Positions 1-9,047 are shown, counted from the stretch's first letter. The stretch: DNA of 64,000 nt from Gammaproteobacteria bacterium UBA6724 (GCA_002454165.1 DKIG01000052.1:1-64000); one strand, 5' to 3'. Notes: generated from the letters alone by a model not told the origin. Numbers and translations: made by a program.

Positions 1-191
1 TCGCCGGTGCTTGGGCGCGCAGGGTTGGGCAGTCAGAGCCGCCCCGGATTGCCGTTGGCTTGACGCAGCGCTTGTTGCCAGCGATACAGGGTTCTGCGAC
101 TGAGGCCGAAGGCATCGCAGGTCGCGGCGACGCCATGTTGGTCGAAGAAACTGAGGGTTTTGAGACGCTCTTGAGCATCCCCCGTTTTCAC
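1..191 (-). pseudogene. 5' fragment of an integrase-type transposase gene, frameshifted
   Basis: On the minus strand a frame from a possible GTG at 191 encodes a helix-turn-helix segment whose core reads like DAFGLSRRTLYRWQQALR, typical of the N-terminal domain of IS481/IS3-like transposases. The frame stops at TGA 35-33. The following frame gives a basic stretch ending APKHRR that normally continues this domain, so a one-base frameshift is likely. The gene runs off the left edge. No catalytic DDE region is visible. It may belong to the same element family as the transposase tail near 31.8-32.0 kb, but the two fragments do not overlap and this cannot be shown here. Confidence 0.6.
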
Positions 192-248
192 GAGGGCATG
201 CTTTGGAAGTCATCTCCCAAAGCATGCCCTCGTGAAAACGGGGGATGC
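175..248. repeat. Perfect 32-bp inverted repeat with 10-bp loop
   Basis: Positions 175-206 and 217-248 are exact reverse complements, separated by ten bases. The left arm is the start of the transposase-fragment coding region, so the right arm is an inverted copy of that gene start. Single-stranded DNA or RNA from this segment would form a very stable hairpin. From 249 to 430 I see no gene. Confidence 0.9.
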
Positions 249-430
249 CCCAAAGAGGCTACCCGATAGAAGCCTTTTATTCGGTATCCGATATGCTGGA
301 TTTGCATGGTGCTCCTTCTGGATCGGAGTGCCAAAGGTATCTGAGCTTATACATACCTTGTATATTGTACATACCTGCCCTTCCGATTGAGCCGTTGGGA
401 TATTAGACTCAGTGGGTCACGGAAGCGGGA

Positions 431-1306
431 GTGAGGGTGTCCGAAGTCGGTGTCAGGCGCGACTATAGATTGACCGGGGATGACCTGGCGGCATATCGTC
501 GGGATGGTTTTCTCGTCCAAACCTCTGTGTTCAATGAACCGGAACTGCAACAGCTTCGGCACGCAGTTGAAAGCGCGGTATCGCTCGTCAAGGAGCAGGT
601 AAATGCTGGCAAGACCTATCTACTTGACGGGAAACGTTTTGTTGATCTTGACACCATGACCGTCCAGTTTGAGCACTCGCCAGACAGTGGCACCATCCGC
701 GTGATTGAGCCTGTGCAACATCTGCATCCAGCGCTTGAGAAATTAGTGGCTGAGCAACGCATCCTAGTACCTATATGCGACATCATCGGCTGTGCCAATG
801 TATCGGTCTGGACCAACAAGTTAAATCTCAAACGACCAATGGAAGGCTCGGGTTTTAGATGGCACCAGGATGCGCCTTACTGGATACATGATTGCGACCA
901 TGTGCACCTACTACCCAGCGTGTATCTTGCCTTTGATGACGCCGATGAACACAACGGCTGCTTGCAGATTATTCGCGGTAGCCACAAAGCCGGTTGCCTA
1001 CCTGGTAGCGGGGACGGTTCTCAGCTTGCTGGTTTCTTTACCGATGATTCATGTTTTGATGAAGCCGATGCTGTTTTATTTGAAATTCCTGCAGGCTCGC
1101 TAATTTTCTTTGATCCTTACGCTATTCACGGCTCTCAGGCTAACCATTCCAACCAGCCGCGACGAGCGATCATCATGACCTATCAGCCTGCAAATTTCGC
1201 CATGCTCAAAACCGGTGAAGTCCGCAATGTCCCCGGGCAGAAACAAGATGGCATCAGCGTCCAGACTACTAGACAGACGCAGTTTACTGGCCCCGCCTGG
1301 TCTTGA
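431..1306 (+). CDS. Phytanoyl-CoA dioxygenase (PhyH) family protein
   Basis: A 291-aa Fe(II)/2-oxoglutarate-dependent dioxygenase. The facial iron triad is visible as H145-x-D147 (in RWHQDAPYW) and H233 (in YAIHGSQA). An arginine about a dozen residues later (QPRRAI) is placed to bind 2-oxoglutarate. Length fits the family. The start is a GTG at 431, because no in-frame ATG gives a full N-terminus; GGAAG lies a few bases upstream. The family hydroxylates diverse substrates, not only phytanoyl-CoA, so the substrate is unknown. The 3' end overlaps the convergent aldehyde dehydrogenase by 23 bp. Confidence 0.85.
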   Translation: MRVSEVGVRRDYRLTGDDLAAYRRDGFLVQTSVFNEPELQQLRHAVESAVSLVKEQVNAGKTYLLDGKRFVDLDTMTVQFEHSPDSGTIRVIEPVQHLHPALEKLVAEQRILVPICDIIGCANVSVWTNKLNLKRPMEGSGFRWHQDAPYWIHDCDHVHLLPSVYLAFDDADEHNGCLQIIRGSHKAGCLPGSGDGSQLAGFFTDDSCFDEADAVLFEIPAGSLIFFDPYAIHGSQANHSNQPRRAIIMTYQPANFAMLKTGEVRNVPGQKQDGISVQTTRQTQFTGPAWS

Positions 1307-2738
1307 TGACCATCATCTTGTCAATCTGCATGTCTTCAATAGTATGAGGAATCCCGCCCATTCCTAACCCTGATTCCCGCAATCCGGCGAAGGGCATCTG
1401 ATCCTGGCGGAACGCGGAGTGATCGTTCAGTATCACCGCTGAGGCGTCCAGCCGATGATAGATGTTGAATGCCCGGTCAATATCCTGAGCGAATATTGCC
1501 GCCTGGAAGGCGTAGGGCAGACTGTTGGCAGATTCAATGGCGGCATCAAGTTTGCTGTACTTGTATAGACATATCACAGGTCCGAATATTTCCTGCTGGC
1601 TGACGCTGGCTTCTGGGGGTGGCTCAAGGAGCAGGGCGGGTTGAATACAACCATTGCCGAGCGAGTTGCCGCCCGTGGCAAGACCCGCGCCAGAATCCAC
1701 CGCTTCTTTGATCCAGGTGTCTATTCGGTGCACCTCCCTGGCATTGATCAAAGGACCCACCTCGGTATCTGGCGACAAAGGATCCCCGACCCGGAGAGCC
1801 GCCGCCCCGATAGCCAGTTGTTTAGCCACTTCCGAAAAAAGTTTTTCATGGATAAAAACCCGCTGGACCGATACACAGACCTGTCCAGCATGGTAATAGC
1901 CGCCCTTCAAAAGCGCCGGTATAAGCACTTGCAGGTCAGCAGTTTCATCCACAATAACGGGTGCGACACCACCGTGTTCCAGAGCACAACGGGTACCCGG
2001 TGCCAGGCGAGAGCGTAGCATCCAACCCACCCGGGCACTGCCGATAAAGGAGAAAAATCCAACCCTGGGGTCTGTCACCAGTGTCGTGGCATGTTCCAAA
2101 TTTTCCGTCATTATCATTTGACACCAATCTGGCGGAAGCCCGGCTTCATGCAGAATGGACACAAAGCGGTGACAGGAAAGAGGAGTGGCTTCGGCAGGTT
2201 TCACCAGGACCGGGCAACCCACGGCAATAGCGGGTGTTATCTGATGGACAATCAGGTTCAGTGGATGATTGAAGGCGCTGACTGCCACCACCAGGCCAAT
2301 CGGCTCCTTCTGGGTGAAGGCAAAGCGATGCTGTGTCTGGTCGGCACCAAACATGGGTATGACGCGCCCCGCCTCGCTCCGAATGGTCTCTATACACAAC
2401 TTCACACCCTCAATGGCACGCCTGACTTCCAGCCTGGAATCCATCAGGGGCTTGCCCCCCTCTGCCGCCGCGCCTTCAGCTAGTTCGTCAAAGCGCGTCT
2501 GCATGATAGCGGCTGTTTTCTCCAGTATGGCGCACCGTTCGTCCAGGCTTAACCAGGCTGATTTGTTGCGGAAGAGGGTATGAGCGGTTGCCAGGCTATG
2601 CTCTATCTGAGCGGCACTGCATAGTGCCAGGGTGGCGAGTACTTCTCCCGAATAGGGTGAAATGACTTCCACTGGGTCGGCTTTTGAGGCGGGTGCGGCC
2701 TTGGCATCGGCGATGAGGAGTCCGAAATGAGAGGGCAT
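1284..2738 (-). CDS. NAD(P)-dependent aldehyde dehydrogenase
   Basis: A 484-aa protein of the aldehyde dehydrogenase superfamily, which oxidises an aldehyde to a carboxylic acid with NAD(P)+ in the cytoplasm. Visible catalytic elements are N157 in AFNHPLN, the cofactor lysine K180 in LVKPAE, a glycine turn FIGSARVG (231-238), general base E254 in ALEHGG and nucleophile C288 in GQVCVS. The substrate cannot be deduced. It is convergent with the PhyH-family gene (23-bp overlap), and a role in the same degradative route is only inferred. It is divergent from the glutathione transferase across a 193-bp spacer. Confidence 0.9.
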   Translation of the reverse strand: MPSHFGLLIADAKAAPASKADPVEVISPYSGEVLATLALCSAAQIEHSLATAHTLFRNKSAWLSLDERCAILEKTAAIMQTRFDELAEGAAAEGGKPLMDSRLEVRRAIEGVKLCIETIRSEAGRVIPMFGADQTQHRFAFTQKEPIGLVVAVSAFNHPLNLIVHQITPAIAVGCPVLVKPAEATPLSCHRFVSILHEAGLPPDWCQMIMTENLEHATTLVTDPRVGFFSFIGSARVGWMLRSRLAPGTRCALEHGGVAPVIVDETADLQVLIPALLKGGYYHAGQVCVSVQRVFIHEKLFSEVAKQLAIGAAALRVGDPLSPDTEVGPLINAREVHRIDTWIKEAVDSGAGLATGGNSLGNGCIQPALLLEPPPEASVSQQEIFGPVICLYKYSKLDAAIESANSLPYAFQAAIFAQDIDRAFNIYHRLDASAVILNDHSAFRQDQMPFAGLRESGLGMGGIPHTIEDMQIDKMMVIKTRRGQ

Positions 2739-2872
2739 AATATAGGTTTCCTGATTGGTTTCATGGGCGGAGACTGGCCCTGCTTGGTTCAGCTTGCGCT
2801 CATTTTACTCCAAGGCTATAGAACTTTCAGAAATCGGTAACGCGGTGCCTGTTATGGCTTGTGTTATATTTA

Positions 2873-2904
2873 ATTAAGTGATCGTTTTATTAAGTGATTG
2901 TTAG
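2873..2904. repeat. Two-copy 16-bp tandem repeat upstream of the GST gene
   Basis: Two adjacent 16-bp units beginning ATTAAGTGAT (2873-2888, 2889-2904) lie about 27 bp before the glutathione transferase start. With only two copies this is a weak member of the repeat series seen across the window. Confidence 0.5.
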
Positions 2905-2931
2905 TGCCGCCCCAAAAGTGACGGTCAAAAT

Positions 2932-3972
2932 ATGACATTACCTCTACCCCTCCGGCTAAAAGGCGTTCCGGGTTCTCCCTACACGCGCAAGATGATTGCG
3001 TTGCTTCGTTATCGCCATATTCCCTATGAATTGTTGCTCGGTGACCAGTCTGCTGGGCAGAGTTTGCCCGCACCAAAGGTGAGTCTGCTGCCAACTTTTT
3101 ATCTGCCTGACGACCAGGGGAAGATAGAAGCCGTCGTTGATTCCACGCCACTTATCAGACGGTTTGAGGTTGCTGTTGATGGCAGGTCAGCCATTCCTCC
3201 TGAGCCGGTGGCAGGTTTCCTGAATTATCTGATTGAGGACTACGGCGATGAATGGCTGACCAGAGCAATGTTTCATTACCGCTGGTACCACGAACCGGAT
3301 ATCAAAAAGGCGAGCAAGATACTGCCTCGGTGGCAGGCATTGCAGGCTGATGATGAAAGTCTGGAGAAGATGGAGAAGTATATTGCCGAGCGGCAGATTT
3401 CCAGATTGTATGTCGTGGGCTCCAATGATCTGACTGCACCGGTAATTGAGGAAAGTTACCACCGCTTTTTGCAAATTTTTGACGCCATGATTCGGCGGCA
3501 TCCCTTCGTATTCGGTGAGAGGCCTGGCTCCGCAGATTTTGCGATCTATGCACAACTCACACAGTTAGCAAAATTTGACCCCACCCCCATGGCGATTTGC
3601 ATGCAGGTGGCGCCGCGGGTACATGCTTGGGTTGATCTGGTGGATGATCTGACAGGGCAGGCGGCAGAGGACGAGGACTGGATAGAGGTAGGTGAACTCA
3701 AATCTCACCTTAATGCTCTGCTGACGGAAATTGGTCGTACCTATGCGCCCAGCATGCTCGCTAACGCCCGTGCCCTTGCCGGCGGGGAAAGTCAGATGCA
3801 AACAATGATTGATGGCAAAGACTGGGAGCAGCCGACCTTCCCCTATCAGGCGAAGTGTTTGCAATGGGTCAGGGATGAATTTGTGCGCCTGTCCGAGTCA
3901 GATCAGAAGACTCTACTGGACATCCTTGAGGGCACTGGTTGTGAGGCGATTGTCCTGGAGAAGATCGCTTAA
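2932..3972 (+). CDS. Glutathione S-transferase family protein
   Basis: A 346-aa protein with an N-terminal thioredoxin-fold GST domain (about residues 5-85: GSPYTRKM near the expected active site at 14-21, then a Pro-containing LLPTFYLP strand and a VVDST glutathione-contact motif) and a long all-helical C-terminal part. It is longer than classical 200-230 aa GSTs and resembles the long proteobacterial members of unknown substrate. The start is ATG 2932; the ribosome binding site is weak. The next feature downstream is a five-unit tandem repeat, then the convergent icd. Confidence 0.75.
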   Translation: MTLPLPLRLKGVPGSPYTRKMIALLRYRHIPYELLLGDQSAGQSLPAPKVSLLPTFYLPDDQGKIEAVVDSTPLIRRFEVAVDGRSAIPPEPVAGFLNYLIEDYGDEWLTRAMFHYRWYHEPDIKKASKILPRWQALQADDESLEKMEKYIAERQISRLYVVGSNDLTAPVIEESYHRFLQIFDAMIRRHPFVFGERPGSADFAIYAQLTQLAKFDPTPMAICMQVAPRVHAWVDLVDDLTGQAAEDEDWIEVGELKSHLNALLTEIGRTYAPSMLANARALAGGESQMQTMIDGKDWEQPTFPYQAKCLQWVRDEFVRLSESDQKTLLDILEGTGCEAIVLEKIA

Positions 3973-3995
3973 AACAGCCGCGCGCGCGTGAAGAT

Positions 3996-4060
3996 TGCAG
4001 TGAAAGTGTGTAGCGAAGGTGTGTAGCGAAGGTGTGCAGTGAAGGTGTGCAGCGAAAGCG
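3996..4060. repeat. Five-copy 13-bp tandem repeat between GST and icd 3' ends
   Basis: Five units of exact 13-bp period (consensus TGTAGCGAAGGTG) fill most of the spacer between two convergent genes. Units differ by one to three bases. No hairpin or T-tract is evident, so this does not look like a standard terminator. Confidence 0.9.
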
Positions 4061-4079
4061 CGGGGCGGTGGCTACCTGT

Positions 4080-6299
4080 CTAGGTGCTGTTCAGAATGTC
4101 GTTCAGGGTTATGGAAGGGCGCATGGCTTGCGTAGCAAGTTGAATATCCGGCGCATAGTAGCCACCAATGTTGACGGGGTGCCCCTGAGCAGCGAGGAGT
4201 TCTTCATTGATCCTGTCCTCATTCTCCAGCAGTATTTGCGCTAGACGCGCAAACTTCTGTTTAAGTGCCGGTTCCTGGTCCTGCTTGGCGACGGCTTGCG
4301 CCCAGTAAACAGCAAGATAGAAGTGGCTACCGCGATTATCAATTTCGTGCACCTTCCTAGAGGGCGATTTGTTGCTCTCAAGAAATTGGGTGATGGCGTC
4401 ATTCAAGGTATCCGCCAGCATTTTTGCCTGAGGCTTAGCAAATGATTCCGCAAAATGCTCCAGCGATGCGCTCAGGGCAAGGAATTCGCCGAGAGAGTCC
4501 CATCTCAAATGTCCTTCCGCTACAAACTGTTGCACATGCTTGGGGGCGGAGCCGCCCGCGCCAGTTTCAAAGAGGCCGCCGCCCTTGATGAGGGGCACAA
4601 TGGAAAGCATTTTTGCGCTGGTGCCAAGTTCAAGAATCGGGAAGAGATCCGTGAGATAGTCCCGGAGAACATTGCCGGTTGCCGAAATCGTATCCTTGCC
4701 AGCGCGCATTCTTTGCAATGAGAATCTGGTGGCTTCTGCCACAGACATGATGTGATATTCCATGCTTGACAGATCCTGTTCCTGCAAGTAGCAGTTGATC
4801 TTTTCGATTAGCGTCGCATCGTGCGCCCGGTTTTTGTCTAGCCAAAATACAACCGGCGTCCCTGTGGCTCTGGCGCGGCCGACGGCAAGCTCCACCCAAC
4901 TGCGAACGGGACCAGCCTTGACCCGGCACAGACGCCAAATATCGCCGCCGTCAACATCATGCTCAATCAGCGTCGCTCCTGAGGAGTCAAGCACGCGAAT
5001 TTTGCCGCTACCGGGCATCTCAAAAGTGGTGTCGTGAGAGCCGTATTCTTCAGCCTTCTGCGCCATTAACCCCACATTTGATATAGAGCCCATGGTGATT
5101 GGGTCAAATGCACCCCCGGCGATACATTCTTTAATAGTCTCTACATAAAGTCTGGCATAACTGCGGTCCGGGATGAGAGCTTTCATATCGTGAAGCTCCC
5201 CGTCGGGACCCCACATCTTCCCTGATTCGCGGATCGCGGCGGGCATGGAAGCATCAATGATGATGTCACTGGGGACATGCAGATTTGTAATGCCCTTGTC
5301 CGAGTTCACCATGGCAAGATCAGGGCCCTCTTCCAGGCAAACATTCAGATCTGCTTCAATGACGGCGCGCTGGTCATCCGGCAATTTACTGAGCTTCTCG
5401 TAAACATCGCCAATGCCATTGCTGGTATCAACGCCAAGTTGCTCAAAGACTGCGGCGTGTTTGTCAAAGGCGGTCTTGTAATAGGCTTTAACTGCGTGCC
5501 CAAAGATGATCGGGTCGGACACTTTCATCATGGTGGCTTTCAAATGCAGGGACCAGAGAACGCCTTCTTGGGTCGCTGCAATTTCCCGCGCCAGGAAAGT
5601 ACACAAACTTTTTTTACTCATAAAAGCGGCGTCCACCACCTCGCCAGTTTCAACTGCAACGGTATCAGCCAGGGTCTGGGAGCCAGCAGCATTGGTGAAT
5701 TCAATCCTGAGGCTGTCGTCCTTCTCCATGACGATTGATTTCTCAGTTTCGTAAAAGTCACCGCTATCCATGTGTGCGACATGAGATTGCGACTCTGGAG
5801 ACCAGACACCCATCTTGTGGGGATACTTTTTGGCGTAGTTTTTGATCGCCTTTGTTGCCCGGCGGTCTGAATTCCCTTCTCGCAGGACAGGATTGACGGC
5901 GCTCCCCTTGAGCCGATCGTAACGCGCCTTGATGGCGACCGCTGCATCGTTTTGTGGCTCTTCCGGATAGTCAGGCAAATCATAGCCCTTGTCCTGAAGT
6001 TCCTTGATTGCCTCTTGCAGTTGCGGGATAGACGCGCTGATGTTGGGCAACTTGATGATGTTTGCCTCAGGCTTTTGTGTCAGTGCACCGAGTTCCGCGA
6101 GAGCATCAGTTGTTCGCTGTGCATCGGTCATACGCTCTGGGCAGGCGGCGATGATGCGACCGACCAAAGAAATATCTTTGGTGTCAACTTCTATGCCAGC
6201 GGCGTCGGTAAATACTCTGATGATGGGGAGGAGTGAAAATGTAGCGAGTCTTGGCGCTTCGTCTGTCTCTGTGTAAATGATCTTGGGCGTGTCTGTCAT
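4080..6299 (-). CDS. icd: NADP-dependent isocitrate dehydrogenase, monomeric type
   Basis: A 739-aa enzyme converting isocitrate to 2-oxoglutarate, CO2 and NADPH in the TCA cycle. It matches the monomeric IDH-II family (about 740 aa) along its whole length, starting MTDTPKIIYTETDEAP. An upstream in-frame start exists at 6383, but the added 28 residues are unlike the family, so ATG 6299 is chosen; AAGG and AGAAG lie within about 20 bp upstream. The gene is divergent from the acyl-CoA dehydrogenase. A palindrome at 6342-6360 overlaps its likely promoter. Confidence 0.95.
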   Translation of the reverse strand: MTDTPKIIYTETDEAPRLATFSLLPIIRVFTDAAGIEVDTKDISLVGRIIAACPERMTDAQRTTDALAELGALTQKPEANIIKLPNISASIPQLQEAIKELQDKGYDLPDYPEEPQNDAAVAIKARYDRLKGSAVNPVLREGNSDRRATKAIKNYAKKYPHKMGVWSPESQSHVAHMDSGDFYETEKSIVMEKDDSLRIEFTNAAGSQTLADTVAVETGEVVDAAFMSKKSLCTFLAREIAATQEGVLWSLHLKATMMKVSDPIIFGHAVKAYYKTAFDKHAAVFEQLGVDTSNGIGDVYEKLSKLPDDQRAVIEADLNVCLEEGPDLAMVNSDKGITNLHVPSDIIIDASMPAAIRESGKMWGPDGELHDMKALIPDRSYARLYVETIKECIAGGAFDPITMGSISNVGLMAQKAEEYGSHDTTFEMPGSGKIRVLDSSGATLIEHDVDGGDIWRLCRVKAGPVRSWVELAVGRARATGTPVVFWLDKNRAHDATLIEKINCYLQEQDLSSMEYHIMSVAEATRFSLQRMRAGKDTISATGNVLRDYLTDLFPILELGTSAKMLSIVPLIKGGGLFETGAGGSAPKHVQQFVAEGHLRWDSLGEFLALSASLEHFAESFAKPQAKMLADTLNDAITQFLESNKSPSRKVHEIDNRGSHFYLAVYWAQAVAKQDQEPALKQKFARLAQILLENEDRINEELLAAQGHPVNIGGYYAPDIQLATQAMRPSITLNDILNST

Positions 6300-6341
6300 G
6301 GATGCTTCTAATGCCTTAAAGCGGCGGAGTATAGTGTATAT

Positions 6342-6360
6342 GGTGTGAAAAAAGCACACC
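6342..6360. promoter_or_regulatory. Palindrome in the icd / acyl-CoA dehydrogenase divergent spacer
   Basis: GGTGTG and CACACC are exact inverted 6-mers separated by seven A-rich bases, about 45 bp upstream of icd. A TATACT hexamer on the minus strand (6329-6334) just downstream could be the icd -10 box. The symmetry could be an operator for a dimeric regulator. No regulator is identified. Confidence 0.35.
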
Positions 6361-6470
6361 CACATCCTAATCAGGGATGACAAGACATGGGGAAGGCATC
6401 ATGTTGCGTTTGGTGGTAAATTGTCATCTGAAGAGTCCTGTCATAGGATCTTCATAGCCTGGGAGAGGCA

Positions 6471-7640
6471 ATGAATTTGAATAACTTCCGCCACGAAACC
6501 AGAGACTGGTTGCGAGCCAACTGCCCCGAGTCAATGCGTCATGGTGCCGTGCATTTTGAAGATGCCCCCCTGTTGTACGATACCGATGATGCCGGGCTGT
6601 GGCTGGAACGGATGCTCAAACGAGGCTGGACGGCGCCGGCCTGGCCAAAGGAATATGGCGGCGGCGGGCTAGACTATGAAGCCCATCAAGTGTTGCAAGA
6701 GGAGATGGCAACATTGCAGGCTTTACCGCCATTGTTTGGCATGGGCATCAGCCTGATTGGTCCGACCCTGCTTGAGTTTGGCACGGAAGAGCAAAAACAG
6801 CGACACCTCTCGAAAATCGTATCCAATGAGGTCACTTGGTGCCAGGGGTACAGTGAGCCTGGCTCGGGTTCTGACCTGGCGAGTTTGCAAACCAAAGCAG
6901 TGCTTGAAGGCGACCATTTTGTGATCAATGGTCAGAAAATATGGACCTCCGGTGCCCAGGAAGCGGACTGGATGTTTGCTCTGGTAAGGACGAATTCTGA
7001 GGTACCGAAACACGAAGGTATCAGTTTCATACTACTGGATATGAAACAATCGGGGGTCACAGTCAAACCTATCCGCCTGATTTCTGGTTCCTCACCATTT
7101 TGCGAAATATTTTTTGATAATGCCGTGGCGCGGCGCGACGACCTGATTGGGGAACTTAACCAGGGCTGGAAGGTTGGCAAGCGACTGTTGCAATACGAAC
7201 GTTCTACACCTTCTGCACGGACTCCGCGACCACGGGTTAATGCCTATGCAGAGATAGCGAAAGCAAGCATGGGTGAATCTGACGGCAAGATTACAGACAA
7301 TGCCGCCAGAGACAAGATCGTCAAACAGACCATGATGGAGCAGTCCTTGCAGCTCACCATCCAGCGAGTTTTTGATGAAAGTCAATCGGGCAAGGCACCG
7401 GGGGCAACAACTTCTATTTTCAAACTGGTCGGCTCAACGCTGACCCGGGAAGGTGCTGCTCTCAAGTCAGAATTAAGAGGTATGGCAGGAGTCGGCTGGG
7501 AGGGCAGTGGGTTTTCCCAGGAGGAGTTGACGGCGGCGCGTGCTTGGCTACGAGACCGAGCGGTGACCATCTACGGCGGGACCAACGAGGTACAGTTGAA
7601 CATTATCAGCAAGCGGGTCTTGGGTCTGCCAGACCGGTAA
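6471..7640 (+). CDS. Acyl-CoA dehydrogenase family protein
   Basis: A 389-aa FAD-dependent acyl-CoA dehydrogenase, catalysing alpha,beta-desaturation of an acyl-CoA thioester. Visible marks are the N-terminal helical domain, the flavin/substrate motif GYSEPGSGSDLASL (about 124-137), a WTSGAQEADW strand and the C-terminal helix IYGGTNEVQLNIISKR that contacts FAD in the tetramer. The chain length of the substrate is unknown. ATG 6471 follows GGGAGAGG. A small membrane-anchored protein follows 23 bp downstream and an enoyl-CoA hydratase lies beyond it, so a beta-oxidation-like role is plausible. Confidence 0.92.
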   Translation: MNLNNFRHETRDWLRANCPESMRHGAVHFEDAPLLYDTDDAGLWLERMLKRGWTAPAWPKEYGGGGLDYEAHQVLQEEMATLQALPPLFGMGISLIGPTLLEFGTEEQKQRHLSKIVSNEVTWCQGYSEPGSGSDLASLQTKAVLEGDHFVINGQKIWTSGAQEADWMFALVRTNSEVPKHEGISFILLDMKQSGVTVKPIRLISGSSPFCEIFFDNAVARRDDLIGELNQGWKVGKRLLQYERSTPSARTPRPRVNAYAEIAKASMGESDGKITDNAARDKIVKQTMMEQSLQLTIQRVFDESQSGKAPGATTSIFKLVGSTLTREGAALKSELRGMAGVGWEGSGFSQEELTAARAWLRDRAVTIYGGTNEVQLNIISKRVLGLPDR

Positions 7641-7663
7641 AAAATCAATCCAGGAGCATCACC

Positions 7664-8131
7664 ATGAAAATCATTAAAATTCTCTCCCATACTATTCTTA
7701 CCCTGGCATTTGTTGCCTATATCGCCTACCAGTTCAGGACCGACCCTATTCATATGTTCTCCGGCAAAAGGCTGTCTGGTGATGAATTTTCCTATCCTTC
7801 AGACTGGGCTTTCAGTAATGACTACAGCAGGATTGCGGTGGAAACTCGCCCCGGCAATCCCCACTCAGTAACCACTATTTGTTTCATCCACGAGGGTAAT
7901 CTTTATATCCCCGCGCGAGACGGCTCGGGGAAGGACTGGACCCAGTATGTGCTGGCTGACTCCCGGGTCAGGCTCAAGATGGGTGATAGGGTGTATCCCG
8001 CCGCTATGCACCGGGTAACGACTCTCCAGAGAAATGATGTCCTGGTTACCATCCTGACGAAATATCCTCAGCTTGATTCTTCCCCAGAGACTACCGGGGA
8101 TCTATGGCTGTTCCGGGTTTCCGACCGTTAA
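7664..8131 (+). CDS. Membrane-anchored hypothetical protein, possible split-barrel fold
   Basis: A 155-aa protein starting at ATG 7664 behind AGGAG; a longer in-frame extension overlaps the upstream gene and is rejected. One N-terminal hydrophobic helix (about residues 5-22) is followed by a soluble domain. The strand pattern SVTTICFIHEGNLYIPA, then tryptophan and VLADSRVRLKMG, resembles flavin/F420 split-barrel proteins of the nitroreductase or deazaflavin-dependent type. That is inference from pattern memory only. It probably shares a transcript with the acyl-CoA dehydrogenase. Confidence 0.6.
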   Translation: MKIIKILSHTILTLAFVAYIAYQFRTDPIHMFSGKRLSGDEFSYPSDWAFSNDYSRIAVETRPGNPHSVTTICFIHEGNLYIPARDGSGKDWTQYVLADSRVRLKMGDRVYPAAMHRVTTLQRNDVLVTILTKYPQLDSSPETTGDLWLFRVSDR

Positions 8132-8159
8132 GGCACAGGTTAAGGCTCGTCTCCTCTGG

Positions 8160-8948
8160 CTATTGACCGGTGAATGTCGGCGGGCGTTTTTCCAGAAATG
8201 CGTTTATCCCTTCCTGACCGTCGGCAGTGATGCACATATCAGCGATGGCGCGTGCCTCAAGTTCCATCTGAGTTTCCAAGCCCATATCAAAGGAAGAATT
8301 CAGCAACTTCTTCACCTGTCCGAATGCCCTGGTGGAGCCCCTAGCGATGCTACCAGCCAGCTCAGCAACACTGGCTTCCAGTTCATCATCCGCCACCACC
8401 CGGTTAATGATGCCCCAGTCCAGAGCTTCCTCGGCACTCAGCACACGGTTGGTAAGCATCAGTTCCCTGGCTCGCTTATCGCCGATTATTCTGGGGAGAA
8501 AATAGGTAGAACTTCCGTCTGGCGACAGTCCAGCATTGGTGTAAGCCATCACATATTTGGCGGACCTGGCTGATACCACAAGGTCGGCGGCGAGCATCAG
8601 ACTAAACCCGCCTCCCGCCGCTATGCCGTTCACAGCAGCAATGACCGGGGCATCCATCCGGGCGAAACGGGAGACGGCTTGGTGCAGGTCTCCTGCCATT
8701 CTCATAATCAGGGCAGGGACATCGTCACCGGCTGCAGCGAAATCCCTCAGATCACCCCCGACGGAAAACCCCTTGCCCTCACTGCGGATAACCAGCACCC
8801 GGACCTGGTCGGATTTATCACAAGCCACCGCCGCATGGCTGAGCTCGCTAGCCATAGTAGGGTTGATGGCGTTCGCCGATGCGGGCCTATTCAGCGTGAT
8901 GGTGGCGATGTTGTTTTCTATTGTCAGTACAAGTGTTTCATAACTCAT
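8160..8948 (-). CDS. Enoyl-CoA hydratase/isomerase family protein
   Basis: A 262-aa crotonase-fold protein, starting MSYETLVLTIENN. The oxyanion-hole segments are visible as FSVGGDLRDF and NGIAAGGGFSLMLAADL, and a catalytic-region acidic residue sits in AGLSPDGSS. The family hydrates or isomerises enoyl-CoA; the substrate is unknown. An upstream in-frame extension reaches 9104, but it is encoded by a tandem repeat and is not part of the family, so ATG 8948 is used. It is convergent with the 155-aa gene. Confidence 0.9.
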   Translation of the reverse strand: MSYETLVLTIENNIATITLNRPASANAINPTMASELSHAAVACDKSDQVRVLVIRSEGKGFSVGGDLRDFAAAGDDVPALIMRMAGDLHQAVSRFARMDAPVIAAVNGIAAGGGFSLMLAADLVVSARSAKYVMAYTNAGLSPDGSSTYFLPRIIGDKRARELMLTNRVLSAEEALDWGIINRVVADDELEASVAELAGSIARGSTRAFGQVKKLLNSSFDMGLETQMELEARAIADMCITADGQEGINAFLEKRPPTFTGQ

Positions 8949-9002
8949 AATGTCATCCTGGTTACTGGTTGGGTGGAGTTTATCAGCGACATGCTTATTA
9001 GA

Positions 9003-9047
9003 AACTTTCTTGTCAATAACCTTCTTGTCAAAAACTTTCTTGTCAAA
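9003..9047. repeat. Three-copy 15-bp tandem repeat upstream of enoyl-CoA hydratase
   Basis: Three units of 15 bp (plus strand AACTTTCTTGTCAAA with one or two changes), 55-99 bp upstream of the hydratase start. On the minus strand each unit contains TTGACA, an ideal sigma-70 -35 hexamer, so the repeat multiplies a possible promoter element. Confidence 0.85.

Noticed and set aside
60..269. Plus-strand 69-codon ORF at the left edge
   Set aside because: It is antisense to the transposase HTH fragment and runs through the inverted repeat.
3996..4060. CRISPR array (regular repeats)
   Set aside because: The units are 13 bp and contiguous without spacers, and no cas genes are in the window. The same argument applies to the other tandem repeats.
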